NCBI RefSeq assembly: GCF_006716425.1
Contig: NZ_VFOZ01000001.1
Location: 5,766,001-5,830,000, forward strand
Direction: 5' to 3'
Origin: Actinoallomurus bryophytorum
Lineage (GTDB): Bacteria; Actinomycetota; Actinomycetes; Streptosporangiales; Streptosporangiaceae
DNA: 64,000 nucleotides
In this document: positions 1-7,345 of the stretch, piece by piece
Numbering within the stretch: the stretch's first letter is position 1
Layout: each line of letters starts with the position of its first letter
Position numbers and translations under genes: made by a program
Notes under the pieces: model-generated
The model's database searches: none
The model's input: the letters and a program-made list of their open reading frames with translations, nothing else
What the model was told of the DNA's origin: nothing

Positions 1-750
1 CGCCTCGCCAACGAGGCGATGGACGCGGCGGCGAAGGGGCGTACGTGGGATCCGTCGTCCTCTTCTGCCTCTTCTGCCGCCTCGGCCGACGACGAGGAGC
101 CTGCCCCGGCGCCCTCCACAGGCTGGGCCGCGCCGACCGGCGTACCGACGACCACGCTGCTGCTGCGGCACGGCGAGACCCCGCTGTCCGCGGAGAAGCG
201 CTTCGCCGGCATCGGAGAGATCCCGCTGACCGACGTGGGCGTCATGCAGGCACGCGCGGCCGCCAAGGCCCTGACCGGCCGCTCCATCGACGCGATCGTG
301 ACCTCCCCGCTCAGCCGCACCCGGCAGACCGCCCAGGAGGTCGCGGACGTTCTCTCCCTGCCGGTCCGCACCGAGGACGGCCTGCGCGAGACGGACTTCG
401 GCGACTGGGAGGGCTACTCGTTCGCCGAGGTCCGCGACCGCTGGCCGGGCGAACTCGACGCCTGGCTGGCCGACCCGTCGGTCGCCCCACCCCACGGCGA
501 GAGCTTCACGGCCGTAGCCCGCCGCGTACAGACCGCACGCGACAAGCTCCTCGTACGCTTCCGGCAGCAGACGATCCTGGTCGTGTCACACGTGACCCCG
601 ATCAAGATGCTCGTACGCTCCGCGCTGGACGCCCCACCGTCCTCGCTGTACCGCATGTACCTCGAGGTGTCGTCCCTGTCGGAGATCGACTGGTACGCCG
701 ACGGCCCCGCGGTCCTGAAGCTCTTCAACGACACGCACCACCTCGCCTGA
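1..750 (+). CDS. Bifunctional RNase H / acid phosphatase (histidine phosphatase), 3' part
   Basis: The frame is open from base 1, so the gene begins outside the window; 249 C-terminal residues are visible. The first residues (RLANEAMDAA) match the end of an RNase H fold, followed by a Ser/Ala/Pro-rich linker of about 30 residues. A histidine-phosphatase domain follows with the catalytic LLRHGET motif near visible residue 54, the RTRQTA segment and the second histidine in VVSHVTP. This order is that of the actinobacterial fused RNase HI/phosphatase family (Mycobacterium Rv2228c type), in which the phosphatase half has been linked to alpha-ribazole phosphate or general acid phosphatase activity. 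The RNase H half is inferred from only a dozen residues. RNase P RNA follows 40 bp downstream. Confidence 0.88.
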   Translation, partial: RLANEAMDAAAKGRTWDPSSSSASSAASADDEEPAPAPSTGWAAPTGVPTTTLLLRHGETPLSAEKRFAGIGEIPLTDVGVMQARAAAKALTGRSIDAIVTSPLSRTRQTAQEVADVLSLPVRTEDGLRETDFGDWEGYSFAEVRDRWPGELDAWLADPSVAPPHGESFTAVARRVQTARDKLLVRFRQQTILVVSHVTPIKMLVRSALDAPPSSLYRMYLEVSSLSEIDWYADGPAVLKLFNDTHHLA

Positions 751-789
751 TCTTCGGTGGTCGCGCGGGGTGACCGCAGGGTAAAATGA

Positions 790-1197
790 TCGATTGGTGG
801 ACGAGTCGGCCGGGCGGCCGCGGCGGGGGTTCTTCGGAGCCCCCGACGAGGAAGGTCCGGGCTCCACAAGGCAGGGTGGTCGGTAATGCCGACCCGGAGT
901 GATCCGCGGGACAGTGCCACAGAAATCAGACCGCCCCTGCTCATCGCAGGGGTAAGGGTGAAACGGTGGTGTAAGAGACCACCAGCGCCCCAGGTGACTG
1001 GGGTGGCTAGGTAAACCCCACCCGGAGCAAGGTCAAGAAGGGCCCGCCCAGCGGACCCGCGCAGACGCTTGAGGGCAGCCTGCCCGAGCCTGCGGGTAGA
1101 CCGCTCGAGGCTGCCGGCAACGGTAGCCCTAGATGGATGGCCGCCCCTCCGCTTACGCGGAGCGACAAAACCCGGCCTACAGGCCGACTCGTCCACT
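790..1197 (+). ncRNA. rnpB: RNase P RNA (bacterial type A)
   Basis: The catalytic RNA subunit of RNase P, which removes tRNA 5' leaders. A 15-nt terminal helix pairs 797-811 with 1182-1196. The conserved core gaggaaggtccgggctcc lies at 848-865, and the universally conserved 3' core acaaaacccggcctacagg lies at 1165-1183. The length of about 400 nt is usual for high-GC Gram-positives. A TAAAAT-like -10 element at 782-787 places the 5' end near 790. It follows the RNase H/phosphatase gene on the same strand. Both ends are estimated to within a few bases. Confidence 0.95.
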
Positions 1198-1233
1198 GTG
1201 CCGGCCTGGGGGGTGACCCCCGGAACCCCCAAT

Positions 1234-1254
1234 GTGGGGGGCTCCGCCCCCCAC
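1234..1254 (+). terminator. GC hairpin downstream of rnpB
   Basis: An 8-bp perfect stem (1234-1241 with 1247-1254) has a 5-nt loop and lies 37 bp after the RNase P RNA. There is no U-tract, as is common for actinomycete terminators. Confidence 0.5.
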
Positions 1255-1310
1255 GCCCCCGCGGGCTGAGGTCCGTGGGGACTTTCCAGGGCATATCGAG
1301 GGCACATTGA

Positions 1311-1415
1311 GTGTGGCCTTGAACGCGTTGTCCAGGGCGTCACGGGCACGACCGGACGCTTCGGGGACCCGGTGGCCGTACAGGTCGACGCTCGTGGTGA
1401 TCGAGGCCGCCGCAA
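1311..1415 (-). pseudogene. Remnant of a tyrosine recombinase/integrase C-terminus
   Basis: The minus strand encodes a short stretch containing ASITTSVDLYGHRVPEA and ending in ARDALDNAF. This resembles the last catalytic segment of phage-type integrases, where the tyrosine sits in a 'T-x-D-x-Y-G-H' context. The Arg-His-x-x-Arg box and everything N-terminal are missing, and the frame runs into unrelated sequence on both sides. I read it as a decayed fragment of an integrated element next to rnpB. The remaining gene-free sequence from 1198 to 1846 shows no other recognisable coding frame. Confidence 0.5.
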
Positions 1416-1846
1416 CAAGGTGCCGCCTTATGTACGGCACAGCACGTCGTCGGGGACAGGCGTAGCCGCTCGACGTGATCGGTGATGGCCAGGACGAAGG
1501 TCGGCAACGACACATCACGGGCTGAGGACGAGGTCGAAGGCTCCATCCTGATGAATCGCTCGTCGAGTCCTCAATGCGCTACCTGACGGTCGCACTGCGG
1601 TGCGCCAGCACGACGGCGTCCACGTCCTCCTGGACGTCAGGAGCGCCACCGCTGTGCAATCTCAGATGATTGCTGATGTTTTGGCATCGGATGATGCTTG
1701 ACGCCGGTCCTAGCTCTCGTCGTCGAAGAGTCCTCGTGCCGGGGGCGCTCGATCTCTTTGATCGCGGTCTCAGGGGGCGTGGCCATCGACACCAGGTTCC
1801 GGGCGATGGCGGCAGATGATCTAGCACAGCCGAGGAGCTTCCGGGC

Positions 1847-2089
1847 GTGACCACCGAACAAGACCAGCCGGCCGACTCCAGGTACGAACTCCTGAAGCAA
1901 CTCGGTGAGCAGGAGCGGCAGATGACCCGGCAGCTCCATGACCTCCGCGCCGAGTTCGCGCACCTCGTCACCCGGCTGCTGCCGATGCACAGCCCGCGGA
2001 CCCGCATTGACGAGGTGGTCGCGGCCAGCGGCTACAGCCGGACTCTGATCGAGGCCCTTCGCGCCGGCAACCACCCATGGCTCCGCTGA
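1847..2089 (+). CDS. Small hypothetical protein with helix-turn-helix-like C-terminus
   Basis: An 80-residue protein starting at GTG, with a weak GGAG element 10 bp upstream. It is predicted almost entirely helical: a charged coiled-coil-like N-half (residues 10-42) rich in Glu, Gln and Arg, then RIDEVVAASGYSRTLIEAL, which has the spacing of a DNA-binding helix-turn-helix. Small proteins of this kind are frequent beside integrated elements, and the integrase remnant lies 430 bp upstream. No family is recognised. It could be a small element-encoded regulator (inference), or a chance frame. Confidence 0.5.
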   Translation: MTTEQDQPADSRYELLKQLGEQERQMTRQLHDLRAEFAHLVTRLLPMHSPRTRIDEVVAASGYSRTLIEALRAGNHPWLR

Positions 2090-2127
2090 ACGGACCACCG
2101 TAAAACATCAACCGAGTGCGCGGCCCT

Positions 2128-3117
2128 CTACGTCTGGTCGTCGTCCTGGGCGGCCGGCTGGGCTGTTGCGGTGAGTCTCGCGACCTGGTCGTCGGTCAAC
2201 CGCAGCGCGGCGGCCGCGGCGTTCTCCTCGAGGTGGGCGAGCGAGGAGGTGCCGGGGATCGGGCACATCACGTGCGCCCGGGCCAGCAACCAGGCCAGTG
2301 CGACCTGCGTCGGGGTCGATCCGGTCTCGGCGGCGACCTCGGCGGCGACACCGCCTGGCCGGGTCAGGGCGCCGTTCATGACCGGGAACCACGGGACGAA
2401 CGGGAGGTGCTCGCGTGTGCAGTAGTCCACGACGTCGTCCCAGGTGCGGGTGGTGAGGTTGTAGATGTTCTGCACGGCCGCGATCTCGATCACGCCGCGC
2501 GCCGCCGCGATCTGGTCGAGGCCGACCTCGGACAGCCCGATGTGGGCGATCTTTCCCTCGTCCTGCAGTTCCTTCAGTGCGCCCAGCTGGTCGAGGAAGG
2601 GCACGGCCGGGTCGATGCGGTGCAGGTAGAGCAGGTCGATGCGCTCCACGCCGAGTCGTCGCAGGCTCATCTCACACTGGTGGCGTAGGAACGCCGGGTG
2701 CCCGATGGGAACCCACTCGCCGGGCCGGGGCTGGACCTGGCCGATCTTGGTCGCGATGAGCAGGTGCTCAGGGTAGGGGTGCAGGGCCTCGCGCAGGATG
2801 TCCTCGGCGACACCGAGCCCGTAGGTGTCGGCGGTATCGATGTGCTGGACGCCGCACTCGATCGCCCGCCGGGCCAGCCGGACTGAGTGAGCTCGGTCCG
2901 TGGGCCGTCCCCAGATCCGGGGACCGGCCAACCGCATGGCCCCGAACCCCAAGCGCGTCACTGTCCTGCCGGCCACCTCGAGGGTGTCCCGAATGTTCGA
3001 GCCGGGTTGCCCGCGCCGCTCCTCGGCTCGCGGGGCCCCCAGGACCCTCGGCGCGTCGTACGGGGGGTGGTCGGCGAGGTCGCCCTGCCCTCGGCTGGTC
3101 GCGTCACGGTTCGGCAC
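2128..3117 (-). CDS. Aldo/keto reductase
   Basis: NADPH-dependent carbonyl reductase of the AKR superfamily (TIM barrel, cytosolic). The catalytic tetrad is visible: Asp and Tyr in HIDTADTYG, Lys in IATKIG, and His in DLLYLHRID. The family-typical N-terminus RLGFGAMRLAG and a C-terminal NADPH-binding region (PIPGTSS) are present. GTG at 3117 was chosen because AAGGAG lies 4 nt upstream. This gives a 329-residue protein with about 40 extra N-terminal residues compared with the family. An in-frame GTG at 2976 would remove conserved residues. A ruined TetR gene lies divergently upstream, so the natural regulator of this gene may be lost. Confidence 0.85.
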   Translation of the reverse strand: MPNRDATSRGQGDLADHPPYDAPRVLGAPRAEERRGQPGSNIRDTLEVAGRTVTRLGFGAMRLAGPRIWGRPTDRAHSVRLARRAIECGVQHIDTADTYGLGVAEDILREALHPYPEHLLIATKIGQVQPRPGEWVPIGHPAFLRHQCEMSLRRLGVERIDLLYLHRIDPAVPFLDQLGALKELQDEGKIAHIGLSEVGLDQIAAARGVIEIAAVQNIYNLTTRTWDDVVDYCTREHLPFVPWFPVMNGALTRPGGVAAEVAAETGSTPTQVALAWLLARAHVMCPIPGTSSLAHLEENAAAAALRLTDDQVARLTATAQPAAQDDDQT

Positions 3118-3211
3118 GATGCTCCTTGGAAAGACCGTTCTTGCGGCATAAAGCCTGGCATGGCTCCTCGTCGGATGCAATACCGATCGTTCTTTCTGCT
3201 ATCGTTGGATC

Positions 3212-3505
3212 ATGGCCACGTCGACCCGACCTGGCCACGCCCGGGTTCCGCGGGCGTGCTTTCCTCAAGGCCGCCGCCGAATATCCTGACCCCGGCGACC
3301 GGGTGCGGGCAGATGGTCCTCGACCACCGAACCTGGCACGTGACCACGCTCATCGAGGTGTTCGCCCAGGTCTTCGGGACCTCGCCGCGGCGCCCCGATC
3401 CACGGCATGCCGCACGGCACTTCGTCATGATGCGCGACGGGGCCATGTCCGGCGCCCACCTCGACGGCGTGGACGCGTCGGTGCCGCGTTTCGCCACCGT
3501 CGAGA
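3212..3505 (+). pseudogene. Degenerate TetR-family regulator
   Basis: Two frames carry pieces of the ligand-binding domain typical of TetR repressors. One reads TPGFRGRAFLKAAAEYPDPG (about 3241-3300). After a frameshift, another reads ARHFVMMRDGAMSGAHLDG (about 3412-3470). The start near 3212 (MATSTRPG) resembles a TetR N-terminus, but the DNA-binding domain that should follow has been deleted. It is divergent from the aldo/keto reductase, the common arrangement for a local repressor. No intact alternative frame covers the stretch. Confidence 0.6.
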
Positions 3506-3672
3506 AATCTCGGTTGTGTCGATCAACTTCCGCGATTCCCAAGGAACAGGTCTACAGGCGTAGTAAGTGGGTTACTGGCCCCTGCGTAAGATCGTGTCAG
3601 CGTGGGAAAGAGAACACGCGACGGGCCAGCCGCCCTCGCAGGCGAGCCAATGCGTCGTCGCCCGGCTCCGTC

Positions 3673-3717
3673 CCCGATCACGCAGGGGATCAACTTCTCT
3701 TCCCGATCACGCGGGGG
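3673..3717. repeat. Pair of 16-bp direct repeats upstream of the tautomerase
   Basis: cccgatcacgcrgggg occurs at 3673 and 3702, 15 of 16 bases identical and 29 bp apart, ending about 30 bp before the tautomerase start. It may be a regulator site or a small duplication. Confidence 0.4.
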
Positions 3718-3747
3718 ACTACTCTCACTAGAGAAAGGCCGTCTGTC

Positions 3748-4167
3748 ATGCCTCTCGCTCGCATTGATCTCATCGAGGGCAAGTCGGTGGAGTACCGCCA
3801 GACCATTGGCGACGTGGTGTACGACAAGATGATCGAGTGTCTGGGAGTGCCCGAGGACCGGTTCCAAGTCATCACCGAACACAAGGCTGAGAATTTCAGC
3901 TACGACCGCGACTACCTCGGCATCTACAGGTCCGAGAACTGCGTTTTCATTCAGCTGGTATTCCTCGACGTGGCGAGTCCCGAGCAAAAGGCCACGTTCT
4001 ACAAGGCTGTTGTAGACGATCTGCACGAGAAGTTGCAGATGCGGCGAGAGGACGTCTTCTTTAACCTGATGACCGTCACCCCGTCGGACTGGTCTATGGG
4101 CAACGGGATCGCTACGTACTTCAATGGGGTGCCGACTGACCGTCTTGACCCCACCTCGGTTCAATGA
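3748..4167 (+). CDS. Tautomerase family protein (4-oxalocrotonate tautomerase-like)
   Basis: A 139-residue cytosolic protein beginning Met-Pro-Leu-Ala. In this superfamily, removal of Met exposes the catalytic Pro1. The rest matches the long tautomerase type: SVEYRQTIGDVVYDKMIECL, a central FSYDRDYLGIYRSENCV strand pair, and the DVFFNLMTVTPSDWSMGNG tail. Such proteins catalyse keto-enol tautomerisation or promiscuous hydratase reactions, and the substrate cannot be read here. The ATG was chosen because Pro must be residue 2; a much longer upstream open frame has no support. Codon use is less GC-rich than that of its neighbours, which may suggest recent acquisition. Confidence 0.85.
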   Translation: MPLARIDLIEGKSVEYRQTIGDVVYDKMIECLGVPEDRFQVITEHKAENFSYDRDYLGIYRSENCVFIQLVFLDVASPEQKATFYKAVVDDLHEKLQMRREDVFFNLMTVTPSDWSMGNGIATYFNGVPTDRLDPTSVQ

Positions 4168-4413
4168 GCCTTTTCCGTGCGCGGAGCAGCGGTGATCACG
4201 TCATGATCGCGAGTTGCGCGTCTGCCTGCTGACGTAGAGAAGCTCCTGGTGGATGGGTTGATCACCACAATCGAACCCGTCACGACCAATAGATATAGAG
4301 CGGAGACTTGTTATTCATTAAGTAATGGGCATAGCGGAACGGCAGTGAACGGGGAGTCAGCACGGACATTGGCCTGGCCTTCAGCGGGCAGGTCGGCGGA
4401 TCGGACTTTCTCC

Positions 4414-4986
4414 TCAGAGCTCCTCGAGCTCAGGCTTCCAATCGGCTTTGATCAATGCGTACTCGACCACGCCGTGCTCGGAGCCTTCGACGGCGTCCAG
4501 CCCTTCGCGGTGGAAGGTGCGTACGAGGGTCAGGCCGGCCTTCTCCAGCACGCGCCGCGAGGCGGTGTTGGCCGTCATCGTCTCGGCGACCACGCGTTCC
4601 ACGCCCAGGTCGGTGAAACCTTTGTGGATCAGTGCACGCGACCCCTCGGTCGCGTAGCCCCTGCCCCACGCCGATCTGCGCAACCGATAGCCGAGTTCGA
4701 TGTCGCCGTCACGTGGCCCGTTCTTGTACGGCCGGAAGTGGAACCAGCCTAGGAACCGCCCGGTGGACTTCTCCTCCGCCGCCCAGAAGCCGAAGTCCGG
4801 GCCTTGCCCGTACTGGCGGAAGAGCGCCGGCAGGATCCGGCTACGGACCTCCTCGCGCGGAGTCGGCCTGCCGCCGCTGAGGAAGCGCATGACCTCAGGA
4901 TCACCGTCGAGCTCGACCAGGTTGTCCTCGTCGGCCTCGGTGAAGCGGCGAAGGGTCAGGCGGTCGGTCTCCAGGAAGATCAACAT
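4414..4986 (-). CDS. GNAT N-acetyltransferase (RimJ/RimL type)
   Basis: A 190-residue acetyl-CoA-dependent acetyltransferase. It starts LETDRLTLRRFTEADED, the classic RimJ/RimL opening. It contains WFHFRPYKN and ELGYRLRRSAWGRGYATEGSRAL, the acetyl-CoA pyrophosphate-binding loop (Arg-x-x-Gly-x-Gly/Ala). It ends with VAETMTANTASRRVLEKAGL, the conserved Asn-x-x-Ser segment. The acceptor could be an N-terminal amine, a small amine or an antibiotic. ATG at 4986 is where family homology begins. It stands alone, 113 bp from the hydrolase gene on the same strand. Confidence 0.88.
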   Translation of the reverse strand: MLIFLETDRLTLRRFTEADEDNLVELDGDPEVMRFLSGGRPTPREEVRSRILPALFRQYGQGPDFGFWAAEEKSTGRFLGWFHFRPYKNGPRDGDIELGYRLRRSAWGRGYATEGSRALIHKGFTDLGVERVVAETMTANTASRRVLEKAGLTLVRTFHREGLDAVEGSEHGVVEYALIKADWKPELEEL

Positions 4987-5099
4987 TTCGCGATTATCGC
5001 GCCTGCGAGAGACGGGATGAAGCCGCGGATCCGGAGAGGCGGCGAGCCTCCGTCCGGACGGCACAGGTTATGAGGTCCCTACGCGGGGACGGGACCGTT

Positions 5100-6086
5100 T
5101 CAGGCGGGCAGTGAGGCGAGCCAGTCCGTCAGGATTCGGCCGACCTCCTCGTGGCGTTCCTGCTGGATCCAGTGGCCGCAGCCGTCGAGGATGTGTGAGG
5201 AGACCAAGCCCGGCAGGGTTGCCGGGTATGCCTTGATGGCGTCGGCCATCCAGACGGTGGAGGCGTCCAGCGCACCGCCGGCGAACACGGACGGCTGGGT
5301 GATGGGGGAGCCGTCGAAGTCGGCCAGGTCCTCCCAGTCCCGGTCCATGTTCCGGTAGCGGGCCAGCGCCCCGCTCATGCCGGTCCGTTCGAACTCTGCC
5401 GCGTAGACGTCCAGGTCGTCCTCGGTGAGCCAGCCGGGTAGCCGGCCGGTGGGGAAGCGGTCGCGCAGTGTTCCGCCCTCGGAGGTGAAGTGCGGGTCAG
5501 GGGCACCGGCGGGGGGCATGGTGTCGGCGGACAGGGCGGCGTAGAAGCCGGCTAGCCAGCCGCGGACGTCCGGTTCGATCTCCGCCTCGGCACGGCCCGG
5601 CTCCTGGAAGTAGCTCACGTAGAACTCCTCCGCCCCGCCCATCCGCGCGAAGACCTCGCTGGGCCGTGGTCCGCCGCGCGGGGCGTACGGCACGCTCAGC
5701 AGCCCCACCGCGCGGAAGACATCTGGCCTGACCAGGGCGGAGTTGGCGGCGATGGTCGCACCCCAGTCATGGCCCACGATCACGGCCGTCCGCTCGCCAA
5801 GGGCATGCACCACGGCGACGTTGTCCTCGACCAGGTCCAGCATCCGGTACGCGGCTACGTCTTCGGGTCTGGAGGAACGGCCGTAGCCACGAACGTCCAC
5901 GGCGACGGCCCGGTGGCCGGCCGCGGCCAGTACCGGCATCTGATGGCGCCAGGAGTACCAGGACTCGGGGAATCCGTGCACGAGCAGCACCAGCGGTCCC
6001 GACCCCTGCTCGACCAGGTGGATGCGGCCGGCGGGAGAGGGGACCAGCCGGTGGGTGATCTCCGTGGCCGGAGCGAAAGGTGACAT
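5100..6086 (-). CDS. Alpha/beta hydrolase, epoxide hydrolase type
   Basis: A 328-residue soluble hydrolase. The oxyanion-hole motif HGFPESW lies near residue 43. The nucleophile Asp is in VGHDWGA, a helical cap domain follows, and the catalytic His is in GCGHWIQQE near the C-terminus. HGxP with an Asp nucleophile is the epoxide-hydrolase signature rather than the Ser-esterase one. The reaction is water addition to an epoxide through an alkyl-enzyme ester. GGAGG sits 6 nt upstream of the chosen ATG. A haloalkane or fluoroacetate dehalogenase is a less likely alternative in the same fold. Confidence 0.87.
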   Translation of the reverse strand: MSPFAPATEITHRLVPSPAGRIHLVEQGSGPLVLLVHGFPESWYSWRHQMPVLAAAGHRAVAVDVRGYGRSSRPEDVAAYRMLDLVEDNVAVVHALGERTAVIVGHDWGATIAANSALVRPDVFRAVGLLSVPYAPRGGPRPSEVFARMGGAEEFYVSYFQEPGRAEAEIEPDVRGWLAGFYAALSADTMPPAGAPDPHFTSEGGTLRDRFPTGRLPGWLTEDDLDVYAAEFERTGMSGALARYRNMDRDWEDLADFDGSPITQPSVFAGGALDASTVWMADAIKAYPATLPGLVSSHILDGCGHWIQQERHEEVGRILTDWLASLPA

Positions 6087-6308
6087 CGATCCTCCAGAGC
6101 TTAGAAGCCATGCGCCGGGTGCGGGGTCACGGGCCAGGTCGAGGCGTCGTCCAGCGGCTCTACCTGGATCATGCGGCAGGCGGCGCCGCGACCGTGAATC
6201 GCTTTGCCGTTCCGGCAAAGGCCGCACGACCACCCAAAAAGACTCGAAGTCCGGTCAGAGCACGCTCTGGTAACGTCGCGAGGCCGACGGGGAGAGGACG
6301 GACCAGCG

Positions 6309-6896
6309 ATGCCATCGACGCCTGACGGACCCGACCCAGATCTGGTCAGCGATGAAGAACTGCAAAGGTTGACGGTCGGTGAGGTCAGACCGCACAACGC
6401 ACCGATCGCTCTTCACGAGTACGACCCCGAATGGCCTCTGCTCTTCGATCGCGAGGCGGACCGCATTCGCGCGGTGCTCGGGGAAAAGGCGCTGCGGATC
6501 GAGCACGTCGGCTCGACCTCCGTACCCGGGCTGGTCGCCAAGCCCATCATCGACGTGCTGCTCGTCGTGCCGGACTCCGCCGACGAGCCTTCGTACGTGC
6601 CCGCGATGGAGGCGGCCGGGTACGTCCTGCGTATCCGGGAGCCGGATTGGTTCGACCATCGCCTCTTCAAGGGCCCGGACACCAGCATCAACCTGCACGT
6701 GTTCGGCGTCGGCGCCTCGGAGATCGACCGGATGCTGGTCTTCCGCGACCGGCTGCGTTCCAGCGACGCCGACCGGGAACTCTACGCGCGTACCAAGCGT
6801 GAGCTCTCTCAGCGCACGTGGCGGCACGTGCAGCACTACGCCGACGCCAAGACCCAGGTGGTCCAGGAGATCACGCGGCGCGGCGAGCGCGGGTAG
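6309..6896 (+). CDS. GrpB/UPF0157 family protein (nucleotidyltransferase fold)
   Basis: A 195-residue protein of the GrpB family, related to minimal nucleotidyltransferases. Diagnostic motifs are YDPEWPLLFDREADRI, the core IEHVGSTSVPGLVAKPIID carrying the Gly-Ser and Asp positions of the NTase fold, and the C-terminal YARTKRELSQR. Some family members act as CoA or dephospho-CoA-linked enzymes, but the role here is unknown. ATG at 6309 is preceded by GGGGAGAGG. It is divergent from the epoxide hydrolase. Confidence 0.85.
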   Translation: MPSTPDGPDPDLVSDEELQRLTVGEVRPHNAPIALHEYDPEWPLLFDREADRIRAVLGEKALRIEHVGSTSVPGLVAKPIIDVLLVVPDSADEPSYVPAMEAAGYVLRIREPDWFDHRLFKGPDTSINLHVFGVGASEIDRMLVFRDRLRSSDADRELYARTKRELSQRTWRHVQHYADAKTQVVQEITRRGERG

Positions 6897-6926
6897 CGGA
6901 GAGCCCGCGCGCAGGGCCGAGCACCC

Positions 6927-7166
6927 CTACGGGCACACCCGATGGCGGGGCACCCAGACCCGGTGGCCCCTCCGGCGCTCCCATCTCCAGTGACCTGGGA
7001 CGATGTGGCACCTCGCCCGGCCCTCCACGGCTCCGGTCCCACGCTCTGCGGCATGCCGGCCGCCGGTCGAAACGGCCGCCGTGGCCGTACCCATCGCCGG
7101 TACGGTTCCGAGGGTGAATACCAGGGCGGATAGAACGCCCGTGACGCGCATTCTCATTAAATTCAC
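6927..7166 (-). CDS. Small secreted protein (hypothetical)
   Basis: A 79-residue protein with a good signal peptide: basic MRMRV start, a hydrophobic stretch VLSALVFTLGTVPAM, and an Ala-x-Ala-like cut near ATAAVS. The mature part is about 50 residues, strongly basic, with two cysteines and paired aromatic motifs (VPGHWRWERRRGHRVWVP). GTG at 7166 follows GGAGG by 5 nt, and an internal ATG is also possible. No family is recognised. The signal peptide and ribosome site argue that it is real. Confidence 0.55.
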   Translation of the reverse strand: MNLMRMRVTGVLSALVFTLGTVPAMGTATAAVSTGGRHAAERGTGAVEGRARCHIVPGHWRWERRRGHRVWVPRHRVCP

Positions 7167-7295
7167 CGCCTCCGGACCCCAATGGCCCTGAAGAGATTAA
7201 AAAGCTCATTACCAATGGCGGGTTCGGCGTTGAATCGCGGCCCGCGGGCCGTCTTCACCAGTCTTTCCGCGTCCGATCACGTCAAAACCGCGACA

Positions 7296-7337
7296 CACGA
7301 AGCCCCGCTCACCCGAAAGGGCGAGCGGGGCTTCGTG
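7296..7337 (-). terminator. 15-bp stem terminator of the low-complexity protein gene
   Basis: A perfect 15-bp inverted repeat (7296-7310 with 7323-7337) has a 12-nt loop and sits 8 bp beyond the stop of the minus-strand gene. It has no U-tract. Confidence 0.75.
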
Positions 7338-7345
7338 GATGAACG

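Noticed and set aside
2887-3747. Long open frame upstream of the tautomerase
   Set aside because: The tautomerase must begin at Met-Pro for its catalytic proline; the upstream part crosses the AKR gene and the TetR remnant.
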